Positions 5,975 to 11,503 of a DNA stretch of 11,609 nt are shown piece by piece. Within the stretch, counting starts at the first letter, position 1, and the number at the start of each line of letters is the position of its first letter. Source of the stretch: 13-2-20CM-68-14 sp035640035 (lineage in GTDB: Bacteria > Actinomycetota > Thermoleophilia > Gaiellales > Gaiellaceae); the NCBI GenBank assembly GCA_035640035.1, contig DASQWX010000247.1:1-11609 (forward strand). The letters are read 5' to 3'. The notes under the pieces are model-generated. The model had not been told where the DNA came from and made no database searches. It saw nothing but the letters and a program-made list of their open reading frames with translations. Position numbers and translations under genes: made by a program.

Positions 5975-7140
5975 TGGGTCAGAAGGTCCATCCGGGCGGG
6001 ATGCGCGTCGGCGTCATCCACGACTGGAAGTCGAACTGGTACACCGGCAACAAGGACTTCGCGGACTTCCTCCAGGAGGACGTCCGCATCCGCGAGCACA
6101 TCTACAACAAGCTGTCGCACGCGGGCCTGTCCGACATCCTGATTCGCAAGGACGCCCAGCGGATCACCATCGACATCTACACCGCCCGGCCGGGGATCGT
6201 GATCGGCAAGTCGGGCGTCGAGGTGGATGCGCTCCGCAAGGACATCCACGGGATGACCAGCAAGGCCGTGCACATCAACATCAACGAGATCAAGCGGCCC
6301 GAGCTGGACGCCAAGCTCGTTGCCCAGTCGATCGCCGAGCAGCTCGAGAACCGGGTCAGCTTCCGCCGGGCGATGAAGCGCTCGCTCGCCTCGGCCATCC
6401 GTTCCGGAGCGCAAGGCGTCAAGGTGATGTGCGGCGGTCGCCTCGGCGGCGGGGAGATGAGCCGCTCGGAGAGCTACTCGGAGGGGCGCGTGCCGCTGCA
6501 CACGATCCGCGCGGACATCGACTACGGCTTCGCGGAAGCGAAGACGACGACCGGGCGGATCGGCGTCAAGGTTTGGATCAACAAGGGCGAGATCATGCCC
6601 TCGGGTTACGAGAGCTCCGCGCAGCAGGGCGACACCCGACTCGGCGACCAGGATCAGGCCCGCCGCCGCGGCGGCCGCACCGAGGGTCTCGGCGAAAGCC
6701 GGCAGGGCGGCAGAGGTCGCGGCGCCGACCGCGAGGGGCTCGGACCGGTTCGTCAACGGCGGCCACGTCGAGGGGGCGGCCAAGGCCGCGGTCCGCGCCG
6801 CCAGCGCGAGGAGGCGCCCGCGGAGACCGTCGAGCAGCCGCGCACGGACGAACAGGGCGTCTCTGCGGAGGGGCGCGAACAGCCGGTAATCGAGCCACAG
6901 GTCGAGGAGACCCCCGCGGCCGTCGCCGACGCCCCTGACACGACAACTCAGAAGCAGATGCACGAGGACCCGACGAAGCTCGACCAGTCCGGCGACGAGA
7001 GCGCCGGGAAGAAGAAAGCGTCGTCGAAGGCCTCCAGCAGCAAGCCGTCAACGACGAGAAAGACGACCGCCAAGAAGGCTCCCGCTGCGAAGGCCCCTGC
7101 AGCCAAGCGAACGGCGAAGAAGAAGGACGACGAGAGCTAA
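5974..7140 (+). CDS. rpsC: 30S ribosomal protein S3 with a long charged C-terminal extension
   Basis: S3 sits at the mRNA entry tunnel and takes part in mRNA unwinding. Residues 1-210 are the complete conserved protein: M-G-Q-K-V-H-P-G-G-M at the start, the KH motif G-I-V-I-G-K-S-G (74-81), R-P-E-L-D-A-K-L-V-A (108-117), then G-R-V-P-L-H-T-I-R-A-D-I-D-Y and the usual end at W-I-N-K-G-E-I. About 178 residues follow, against roughly 10-60 in common family members. The extension has three parts: an Arg/Gly-rich block (about 229-278) with R-G and R-G-G steps, an acidic block (about 279-342), and a Lys/Ala/Ser-rich tail (346-388) like histone H1 or HU-type tails. It ends K-K-K-D-D-E-S. Stop TAA abuts the rplP ATG. 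There is no frameshift, so the extension is real coding sequence. Confidence 0.97.
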   Translation: MGQKVHPGGMRVGVIHDWKSNWYTGNKDFADFLQEDVRIREHIYNKLSHAGLSDILIRKDAQRITIDIYTARPGIVIGKSGVEVDALRKDIHGMTSKAVHININEIKRPELDAKLVAQSIAEQLENRVSFRRAMKRSLASAIRSGAQGVKVMCGGRLGGGEMSRSESYSEGRVPLHTIRADIDYGFAEAKTTTGRIGVKVWINKGEIMPSGYESSAQQGDTRLGDQDQARRRGGRTEGLGESRQGGRGRGADREGLGPVRQRRPRRGGGQGRGPRRQREEAPAETVEQPRTDEQGVSAEGREQPVIEPQVEETPAAVADAPDTTTQKQMHEDPTKLDQSGDESAGKKKASSKASSSKPSTTRKTTAKKAPAAKAPAAKRTAKKKDDES

Positions 7141-7566
7141 ATGCTGCTTCCCAAGAAGACCAAGTTCCGCAAGTACCAGCGAGGGCGTCGCCGCGGTGCC
7201 TCAAAGGGCCAGACGGCGGTGCAGGCCGGCGACTTCGGCCTCAAGGCGCTCGAGAACGGCTGGGTGACGAACCGGCAGATCGAGGCTGCCCGTATCGCGA
7301 TGACGCGAAAGATCCGTCGCGGCGGCAAGGTCTGGATCAACGTCTTTCCCGACAAGCCGGTCACGCAGAAGCCCGCCGAGACACGGATGGGTTCCGGCAA
7401 GGGCGCGCCCGAGCACTGGGTCGCCGTCGTCAAGCCGGGACGGGTCATGTTCGAGCTGGCCGGCGTGCCCGAGCCGCTGGCGAAGGAAGCGCTCCGGCTC
7501 GCGGGCCGGAAGCTGCCGATCAAGACGCGAGTCGTGAAACGGGAGGCGGATCTCTTTGCGAGCTAG
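7141..7566 (+). CDS. rplP: 50S ribosomal protein L16
   Basis: L16 organises the A-site region of the 50S and contacts tRNA. The 141-residue product has the canonical start M-L-L-P-K-K-T-K-F-R-K-Y-Q-R-G-R, the G-W-V-T-N-R-Q-I-E-A-A-R-I-A-M-T-R segment, and R-M-G-S-G-K-G-A-P-E-H-W-V (82-94), the family signature. ATG directly follows the rpsC stop. The 3' end overlaps rpmC by 11 nt. The product has normal length and nothing unusual. Confidence 0.99.
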   Translation: MLLPKKTKFRKYQRGRRRGASKGQTAVQAGDFGLKALENGWVTNRQIEAARIAMTRKIRRGGKVWINVFPDKPVTQKPAETRMGSGKGAPEHWVAVVKPGRVMFELAGVPEPLAKEALRLAGRKLPIKTRVVKREADLFAS

Positions 7567-7768
7567 AGACCTCAGGGATCTCACCGACGAGGAGCTGGAG
7601 ATGCAGCTCGCGGACAGGCGCCAGGAGCTCTTCAACCTGCGCTTCCAGGGTGCGACCGGCGCGCTGGAGAACACGGCCCGGCTGAAGCTCGCGAAGCGTG
7701 AGATCGCCCGCATTCTGACCGTCCGCACGGAACGAGAAATGAACGCGAATCGAGTGACGAATGGCTGA
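7556..7768 (+). CDS. rpmC: 50S ribosomal protein L29
   Basis: L29 is a small two-helix protein next to the tunnel exit, beside L23. The 70-residue product reads R-D-L-T-D-E-E-L-E at the start and has the family core R-Q-E-L-F-N-L-R-F-Q-G-A-T-G-A-L-E-N. The start is TTG 7556, inside the rplP end, with GGGAGG (7541-7546) 9 nt upstream; no ATG or GTG fits as well. The stop overlaps rpsQ by 8 nt. It is the second TTG start among the r-protein genes here. Confidence 0.95.
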   Translation: MRARDLRDLTDEELEMQLADRRQELFNLRFQGATGALENTARLKLAKREIARILTVRTEREMNANRVTNG

Positions 7769-8456
7769 CGAAGAACAGAACGAGCAAACAGAGAACGAGG
7801 ACGAGCAGCAGGGCGAGACGGTCTCGGCGCCCGAAGGTCCCGTCGCTCCCGCCGCCGAGACGGAGGAGCAGCCGAAACCCCCAGCCGAGGCCGAAGAGCC
7901 CGAGAAGGAAACCGAGGAGCCCGCGGCTGAGGAGCCTGCCGCCGAGGAGCCCACGGCGGAAGAGGCGCCGGTCGCCGAGGCCGAGCCTGCGCCGGACGTC
8001 GAGGCCGAAGCCGCCGCCGCTGAAGCCCCCGAGGGTGACGAGCCTGCCGAGGGAGGCGACGAGGCTCCCGCGGCTGAAGCTCCGCAGCCGGTCCGGCGGA
8101 AGAGGAAGCGCCTCCCGCGCACCCAGCGGCACAAGCATTCAAAGCCGAAGCGTGAGCGTCCGGCGCAGCGCACGCCGATCACCCGGCTGCCGAAGCCGGA
8201 ACACGCGCGCGGTCGCCGCCAGGAGCGGCGAGGCGTCGTCGTCTCGAGCAACATGGACAAGACGATCGTTGTCCGGGTCGACGCCGTGAAGGCGCACCCG
8301 AAGTACAAGAAGGTCGTGCGCCGCACGACGAAGTTCCACGCCCACGACGAGCAGAACCAGGCGAAGGTCGGCGACGTCGTGCGCATCGTGGAAACGCGGC
8401 CGCTGTCGAAGACGAAGAACTGGCGTCTGGTCGAGATCGTGGAGGTCGCTCAGTAA
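7761..8456 (+). CDS. rpsQ: 30S ribosomal protein S17 with a 150-residue N-terminal extension
   Basis: S17 is an OB-fold primary binder of the 5' domain of 16S rRNA. The S17 core is residues 151-231: G-V-V-V-S-S-N-M-D-K-T-I-V-V (158-171), H-P-K-Y-K-K-V-V-R-R-T-T-K-F (179-192), then E-T-R-P-L-S-K-T-K-N-W (211-221). Typical S17 is 80-110 residues, so this protein is more than twice as long. Residues 1-110 are strongly acidic, built from Glu, Ala and Pro with E-E-P-A-A repeats. Residues 111-150 are strongly basic (R-R-K-R-K-R). ATG 7761 overlaps the rpmC end. No better internal start was seen, since the basic linker has no well-placed ATG or GTG. Stop TAA overlaps the rplN ATG. Confidence 0.95.
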   Translation: MADEEQNEQTENEDEQQGETVSAPEGPVAPAAETEEQPKPPAEAEEPEKETEEPAAEEPAAEEPTAEEAPVAEAEPAPDVEAEAAAAEAPEGDEPAEGGDEAPAAEAPQPVRRKRKRLPRTQRHKHSKPKRERPAQRTPITRLPKPEHARGRRQERRGVVVSSNMDKTIVVRVDAVKAHPKYKKVVRRTTKFHAHDEQNQAKVGDVVRIVETRPLSKTKNWRLVEIVEVAQ

Positions 8457-8824
8457 TGATCCAGCAGGAATCCCGACTGCGCGTCGCGGACAACACCGGC
8501 GCGCGCGAGATCCTCTGCATCCGGGTCAAAGGCGGCTCGAAGCGGCGTTACGCCCGGGTTGGCGACGTCATCACCGCCACGGTGAAGACGGCGACCCCGC
8601 AGGGCGCGATCAAGAAGGGCGAGGTCGTCCAGGCGGTCGTCGTCCGCACGCGCAAGCCCTACGGGCGGGACGACGGGACGTCGATCGCGTTCGACGAGAA
8701 CGCCGCGGTGATCATCGACAACGCGAACAACCCGCGCGGCACCCGCATCTTCGGCCCCGTTGCCCGCGAGCTGCGCGAGAGGAACTTCATGAAGATCGTT
8801 TCCCTAGCTCCCGAGGTGCTCTAA
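8456..8824 (+). CDS. rplN: 50S ribosomal protein L14
   Basis: L14 lies on the 50S interface and forms intersubunit bridges; it also binds silencing factor RsfS. The 122-residue length is exact for the family. Visible motifs are M-I-Q-Q-E-S-R-L-R-V-A-D-N-T-G-A at the start, A-V-V-V-R-T-R-K-P-Y-G-R in the middle and G-T-R-I-F-G-P-V-A-R-E-L-R near the end. A GGAGGT at 8440-8445 precedes the ATG, which overlaps the rpsQ stop. First gene of the spc operon, joined here to the S10 operon without a gap. Its stop TAA (8822-8824) lies at the foot of a family B hairpin. Confidence 0.99.
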   Translation: MIQQESRLRVADNTGAREILCIRVKGGSKRRYARVGDVITATVKTATPQGAIKKGEVVQAVVVRTRKPYGRDDGTSIAFDENAAVIIDNANNPRGTRIFGPVARELRERNFMKIVSLAPEVL

Positions 8825-8884
8825 GTGAAAAATGCTGCGCATTTTCCACTTGCTGGTTTGTCACTTCGCTTCGCTCGTGAGGAG
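8823..8884 (+). repeat. Family B hairpin repeat, copy B2
   Basis: Arms 8823-8835 and 8839-8851 pair at 12 of 13 positions around a TGC loop. The tail has GCTGGTTT, then GTCACTTCG, then AGGAG (8880-8884), the same order as in B1. The AGGAG is the only ribosome binding site for rplX (spacing 11 nt). The first arm begins within the rplN stop codon. The match to B1 in hairpin and tail makes a shared origin likely. Confidence 0.75.
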
Positions 8885-8893
8885 TTGAAATAG
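8825..8893 (+). other. 22-codon bridging ORF between rplN and rplX
   Basis: GTG 8825 directly follows the rplN stop (TAAGTG). The frame stays open for 22 codons through repeat B2 and ends with TAG at 8891-8893, 2 nt before the rplX ATG. It starts M-K-N-A-A-H-F-P. At the shared GCTGGTTT block it is in the same frame as the B1 bridging ORF; within the hairpin the frame differs because of small indels. Translation is inferred. Confidence 0.35.
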
Positions 8894-8895
8894 GC

Positions 8896-9267
8896 ATGGC
8901 CACCAAAATGAAGGTCCGTAAGGGCGACCTCGTCCACATGATCAAGGGCAAGGATCGCGGCAAGCAGGGCCGGGTCATCGACTCGCGCCCGGGCGAGCGG
9001 CGCGTGATCGTCGAGAACCTGAACGTCGTCAAGCGGCACACGAAGCCCAGGCCGATGCGCGACTCGAGCCGGATGGGCGGTACCCAGATGACGCCCGGCG
9101 GCGTGATCGAAAAGGCCGCGCCCGTGCCCGTCGCGAACGTGATGGTCGTCTGCCCAACGTGCAACCGGCCGACCCGGATCGGGATGAAGGAGAAAACCGT
9201 CAAGGACAAGCAGATGCACGTCCGCGTCTGCAAGCGCGCCGACTGTGGCGAGGAGATCGACAAATAA
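8896..9267 (+). CDS. rplX: 50S ribosomal protein L24
   Basis: L24 starts 50S assembly and sits near the tunnel exit. The 123-residue product begins M-A-T-K-M-K-V-R-K-G-D and has the KOW motif G-K-D-R-G-K-Q-G-R-V (18-27), followed by E-N-L-N-V-V-K-R-H-T-K-P. The C-terminal part has Cys86 and Cys89 (C-P-T-C), then Cys112 and Cys117 (C-K-R-A-D-C). Many bacterial L24 proteins have a CX2C/CX2C knuckle here; in this one the second pair is spaced CX4C. An ATG four codons downstream is possible, but the 8896 start gives the usual N-terminus. Stop TAA overlaps the rplE ATG. Confidence 0.98.
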   Translation: MATKMKVRKGDLVHMIKGKDRGKQGRVIDSRPGERRVIVENLNVVKRHTKPRPMRDSSRMGGTQMTPGGVIEKAAPVPVANVMVVCPTCNRPTRIGMKEKTVKDKQMHVRVCKRADCGEEIDK

Positions 9268-9875
9268 TGGCGAGAGCCCGACGCGACACGAACGGCAACG
9301 GCTACCAGCCGCGCTTGAAGGCGCGCTATGAGCAGGAGTTGCGCGGACAGCTCAAGGAGCAGCTCGGGCTGTCCTCGGTGATGGATGTACCGCGCCTCGA
9401 GAAGATCACGCTGAACATGGGAATCGGCGACGCCAAGACCGAGGCGAAGATCCTGGACAGCGCGCTGGATCAGCTGACGACGATCGCCGGGCAGCGAGCG
9501 CAGGTGCGCCGCGCCCGTAAGTCGGTCGCGAGCTTCAAGCTGCGCGAAGGCATGCCTGTCGGTGTGCGCGTGACGCTGCGCGGCGCACGAATGTGGGAGT
9601 TTCTCGACCGGCTGATCTCGATCGCGCTGCCGCGGATCCGCGACTTCCGCGGACTGAGCACGCGCTCCTTCGACGGCCGCGGCAACTTCTCGCTCGGGAT
9701 CCGCGAGCAGATCATCTTCCCCGAGATCAACTACGACGACGTCGACACCATTCGAGGACTCGACGTCGCGATCACCACCACGGCGGAGGGCAACGAGGAA
9801 GCGGAGGCGCTCCTCCGCGGCCTCGGCATGCCGTTCCCGGCCGTGGCGCAAGCAGAAGGAGAGACACCGGAGTAA
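9267..9875 (+). CDS. rplE: 50S ribosomal protein L5
   Basis: L5 is part of the 5S RNP in the central protuberance and contacts P-site tRNA. The 202-residue product has the family core V-P-R-L-E-K-I-T-L-N-M-G-I-G (41-54), the R-A-R-K-S-V-A-S-F-K-L-R-E-G segment and F-P-E-I-N-Y-D. Usual length is about 180-190; the surplus is some 13 Arg/Asn-rich N-terminal residues plus a short acidic C-terminal tail. ATG 9267 overlaps the rplX stop (TAATG). A longer upstream frame would overlap rplX by over 100 nt and is rejected. Stop TAA overlaps the rpsN ATG. Confidence 0.98.
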   Translation: MARARRDTNGNGYQPRLKARYEQELRGQLKEQLGLSSVMDVPRLEKITLNMGIGDAKTEAKILDSALDQLTTIAGQRAQVRRARKSVASFKLREGMPVGVRVTLRGARMWEFLDRLISIALPRIRDFRGLSTRSFDGRGNFSLGIREQIIFPEINYDDVDTIRGLDVAITTTAEGNEEAEALLRGLGMPFPAVAQAEGETPE

Positions 9876-10060
9876 TGGCCAAGAAATCGCTTATCGCGAA
9901 GGCCGCGCGCCCGCAGAAGTACAAGGTGCGCAACTACACACGCTGCCGCCGCTGTGGCCGGCCGCGTGCGGTCTATCGCAAGTTCGGTCTTTGCCGGATC
10001 TGCCTGCGCGAGCTCGCGCACGAAGGCTCGGTTCCCGGCATGACCAAAAGCAGTTGGTAG
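9875..10060 (+). CDS. rpsN: 30S ribosomal protein S14, zinc-binding type
   Basis: S14 binds 16S rRNA in the 30S head and is a late assembly protein. At 61 residues this is the short, zinc-binding form. Cys24, Cys27, Cys40 and Cys43 form two CX2C pairs (C-R-R-C and C-R-I-C), separated by the conserved basic loop with Y-R-K-F-G-L. It begins M-A-K-K-S-L-I-A-K and ends with S-V-P-G-M-T-K-S-S-W, typical of this type. ATG 9875 overlaps the rplE stop (TAATG). A second, zinc-free S14 elsewhere in the genome is common in actinobacteria, but the window cannot tell. rpsH follows after 10 nt. Confidence 0.98.
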   Translation: MAKKSLIAKAARPQKYKVRNYTRCRRCGRPRAVYRKFGLCRICLRELAHEGSVPGMTKSSW

Positions 10061-10070
10061 GAGGACGCAG

Positions 10071-10466
10071 GTGCTTACGGACCCGATCGCAGACATGCTC
10101 AGCCGGATTCGCAACGCGAACCGCGCGCTTCACGACCACGTGGAGATGCCGAACTCGAAGATAAAGGAGGGCATCGCACGCCTCCTCAAGGAGGAGGGCT
10201 ACATCCGCGACTACCACGTCGAGAACGGCGGCTCCTACAAGACGCTCGTGATCGATCTCAAGTACGGCCGCAGCCGCGAGCGCGTGATCACGAACCTGAA
10301 GCGCATCTCGAAGCCGGGTCGCCGCGTCTATGCGCGCAAGGACCGGCTGCCGCGCGTTCTCGGCGGCATGGGCGTCGCGATCCTGTCGACCTCGGACGGC
10401 CTGATCACGAGCCGGACGGCGCAGGAAAAGGGCGTCGGCGGCGAGGTGGTCTGCTTTATCTGGTGA
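10071..10466 (+). CDS. rpsH: 30S ribosomal protein S8
   Basis: S8 binds the central domain of 16S rRNA and in E. coli represses the spc operon. The 131-residue product begins M-L-T-D-P-I-A-D-M-L-S-R-I-R-N-A and ends with the family signature region S-R-T-A-Q-E-K-G-V-G-G-E-V-V-C. The start is GTG 10071, with GGAGG (10060-10064) 6 nt upstream; that site overlaps the rpsN stop. Stop TGA 10464-10466 lies in the first arm of a family B-type hairpin and overlaps a GTG that opens a bridging ORF into rplF. Confidence 0.98.
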   Translation: MLTDPIADMLSRIRNANRALHDHVEMPNSKIKEGIARLLKEEGYIRDYHVENGGSYKTLVIDLKYGRSRERVITNLKRISKPGRRVYARKDRLPRVLGGMGVAILSTSDGLITSRTAQEKGVGGEVVCFIW

Positions 10467-10504
10467 AAATGCTGCGCACTTTCATCAGCGGGAGAATCGA
10501 ATGA
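10463..10504 (+). other. 13-codon bridging ORF between rpsH and rplF
   Basis: GTG 10463 overlaps the rpsH stop (GTGA); an in-frame ATG is at 10469. The frame reads M-K-M-L-R-T-F-I-S-G-R-I-E and stops with TGA at 10502-10504, inside the rplF start (ATGA). K-M-L-R is shared in frame with the B1 bridging ORF. Coupling by overlap at both ends is seen; translation is inferred. Confidence 0.4.
10464..10484 (+). repeat. Family B hairpin only, copy B3
   Basis: Arms 10464-10472 and 10476-10484 pair at 8 of 9 positions around a TGC loop. The core AAAATGCTGCGCA is the same as in B2 (8829-8841). The tail blocks found in B1 and B2 are absent; after the hairpin comes GGGAG (10490-10494), the rplF ribosome binding site. 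The first arm starts on the rpsH stop codon. This is a shortened or decayed member, or a convergent hairpin. Confidence 0.55.
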
Positions 10505-11034
10505 GTCGAATCGGAAAACAGCCAATCGAATTGCCAAGCGGTGTGAACGTGGCGATCAGCCCTGGACGAGTTCAGGTCAATGGTCCTCTGGGCGAGCTTT
10601 CGCAGGCGGTGCCGGCGCGGATGAAGATCGAGCAGGCCGACGGCCAGCTCGTCGTCACGCGGCCGACCGAACGCGGCGATGACCGCGCCCTGCACGGGCT
10701 CACCCGCTCGCTGGTCGCGAACATGGTCGAGGGGGTCACGAAGGGCTTCGAGAAGCGGCTCGAGATCCAGGGCGTTGGCTACCGGGCCGCCTTGCGCGGC
10801 ACCGACCTGGAGCTCAGCGTCGGGCTTTCGCATCCCGTCGTCGTCAAGCCACCTCAGGGGATCAGCTTCGAGGTTCCGGACGCGACCACGGTGCTCGTCA
10901 AGGGCATCGACAAGCAGCAGGTCGGCGAGATCGCTGCCCAGGTACGCAAGACTCGCCCGCCGGAGCCCTACAAGGGCAAGGGCATCCGTTACGCGGGCGA
11001 GTACGTGCGCAGGAAGGTTGGCAAGAGAGCGTGA
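10501..11034 (+). CDS. rplF: 50S ribosomal protein L6
   Basis: L6 lies near the sarcin-ricin loop and the factor-binding site. The 177-residue product is of normal length, with two related domains. The start is M-S-R-I-G-K-Q-P-I-E-L-P; the middle has G-V-G-Y-R-A (about 92-97); the C-terminal signature is R-P-P-E-P-Y-K-G-K-G-I-R-Y. A GGGAG at 10490-10494 sits 6 nt before the ATG. The final codons G-K-R-A, with stop TGA at 11032-11034, have a 13-nt duplicate (GGCAAGAGAGCGT) at 11133-11145, on the far side of repeat A3, ending just before the rplR ATG. The old rplF end therefore probably touched rplR. Confidence 0.99.
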   Translation: MSRIGKQPIELPSGVNVAISPGRVQVNGPLGELSQAVPARMKIEQADGQLVVTRPTERGDDRALHGLTRSLVANMVEGVTKGFEKRLEIQGVGYRAALRGTDLELSVGLSHPVVVKPPQGISFEVPDATTVLVKGIDKQQVGEIAAQVRKTRPPEPYKGKGIRYAGEYVRRKVGKRA

Positions 11035-11147
11035 TTGATTTGCAGCTGAATTCTGTCAGTGCTGGGGGAACCTCCCGGTTCCCCCAGACCCCGTCCCCTG
11101 GTCCGCTGACGCGGACAGGCGGCTGCGCCGCCGGCAAGAGAGCGTAA
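11031..11147 (+). other. 38-codon bridging ORF between rplF and rplR
   Basis: GTG 11031 overlaps the rplF stop (GTGA). The frame is open for 38 codons through repeat A3 and stops with TAA at 11145-11147, overlapping the rplR ATG (TAATG). The middle reads T-S-R-F-P-Q-T-P-S-P-G-P-L-T-R-T, nearly the same as in the ORF before rplC. Its last residues G-K-R-A repeat the C-terminus of L6, because the rplF tail is duplicated there. Translation is inferred. Confidence 0.4.
11061..11118 (+). repeat. Family A two-hairpin repeat, copy A3
   Basis: Hairpin 1 pairs 11062-11072 with 11077-11087, a perfect 11-bp stem with a TCCC loop. Hairpin 2 pairs 11101-11106 with 11111-11116 (GTCCGC/GCGGAC, loop TGAC). 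A further perfect 6-bp hairpin follows at 11118-11123 with 11127-11132, seen only in this copy. The flanks hold a 13-nt exact direct duplication (11020-11032 and 11133-11145). No T-run follows, so a terminator is unlikely. Confidence 0.85.
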
Positions 11148-11503
11148 TGGCGGTCCTGACGAAACCCCAAGCCCGCGCACGCCGCCACAAGCGGGTCCGC
11201 GGCAAGATCTACGGCACGGCCGAGCGGCCGCGGCTCGTCGTTTTCCGCTCGAACCACGGAATCGAGGCGCAGCTCGTCGACGATGCCGAGGGCAAGACCC
11301 TCGCGGCCGCGAGCTGGCTGCACCTGAAGAAATCCTTCAAGGGCAACAAGACCCAGCAGGCGGCCGAGGTCGGCAAGCTGCTGGCCGAGAACGCCAAGAA
11401 GGCCAACGTCGAAGCTGTCGTCTTCGACCGCGGCGGCTACCTCTACCACGGACGCGTGAAGGCGCTTTCCGAGGCCGCACGCGAAGGAGGGCTGAAGTTC
11501 TGA
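11147..11503 (+). CDS. rplR: 50S ribosomal protein L18
   Basis: L18 binds 5S rRNA and, with L5, forms the 5S RNP of the central protuberance. The 118-residue product has the basic N-terminal arm with R-R-H-K-R-V-R-G-K, then G-T-A-E-R-P-R-L-V-V-F-R-S-N (19-32), and ends with F-D-R-G-G-Y-L-Y-H-G-R-V-K-A-L and A-R-E-G-G-L-K-F, all canonical. ATG 11147 lies right after the duplicated rplF tail; upstream there is only a weak AAGAGAG. Translation may thus rely on ribosomes ending at the overlapping TAA (TAATG). Stop TGA overlaps the probable CTG start of rpsE. Confidence 0.98.
   Translation: MAVLTKPQARARRHKRVRGKIYGTAERPRLVVFRSNHGIEAQLVDDAEGKTLAAASWLHLKKSFKGNKTQQAAEVGKLLAENAKKANVEAVVFDRGGYLYHGRVKALSEAAREGGLKF

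Noticed and set aside
5971..6963. 330-codon ORF on the - strand opposite rpsC, and a 324-codon + frame at 5964-6938
   Set aside because: Both lie on the rpsC coding sequence, which is supported by family motifs and an unbroken extension. Their composition is that of shifted GC-rich codons.
7201..8386. Long - strand ORFs opposite rplP, rpmC and rpsQ
   Set aside because: These are Ser/Ala/Gly- or Arg-rich shadows of the repetitive rpsQ extension, with no domain.
9159..9266. Longer N-terminus for rplE
   Set aside because: It would overlap rplX by over 100 nt and adds residues unlike L5. The TAATG overlap start fits.
8787..9851. 354-codon ORF on the - strand opposite rplX and rplE
   Set aside because: It is antisense to two well-supported genes and shows no motif.
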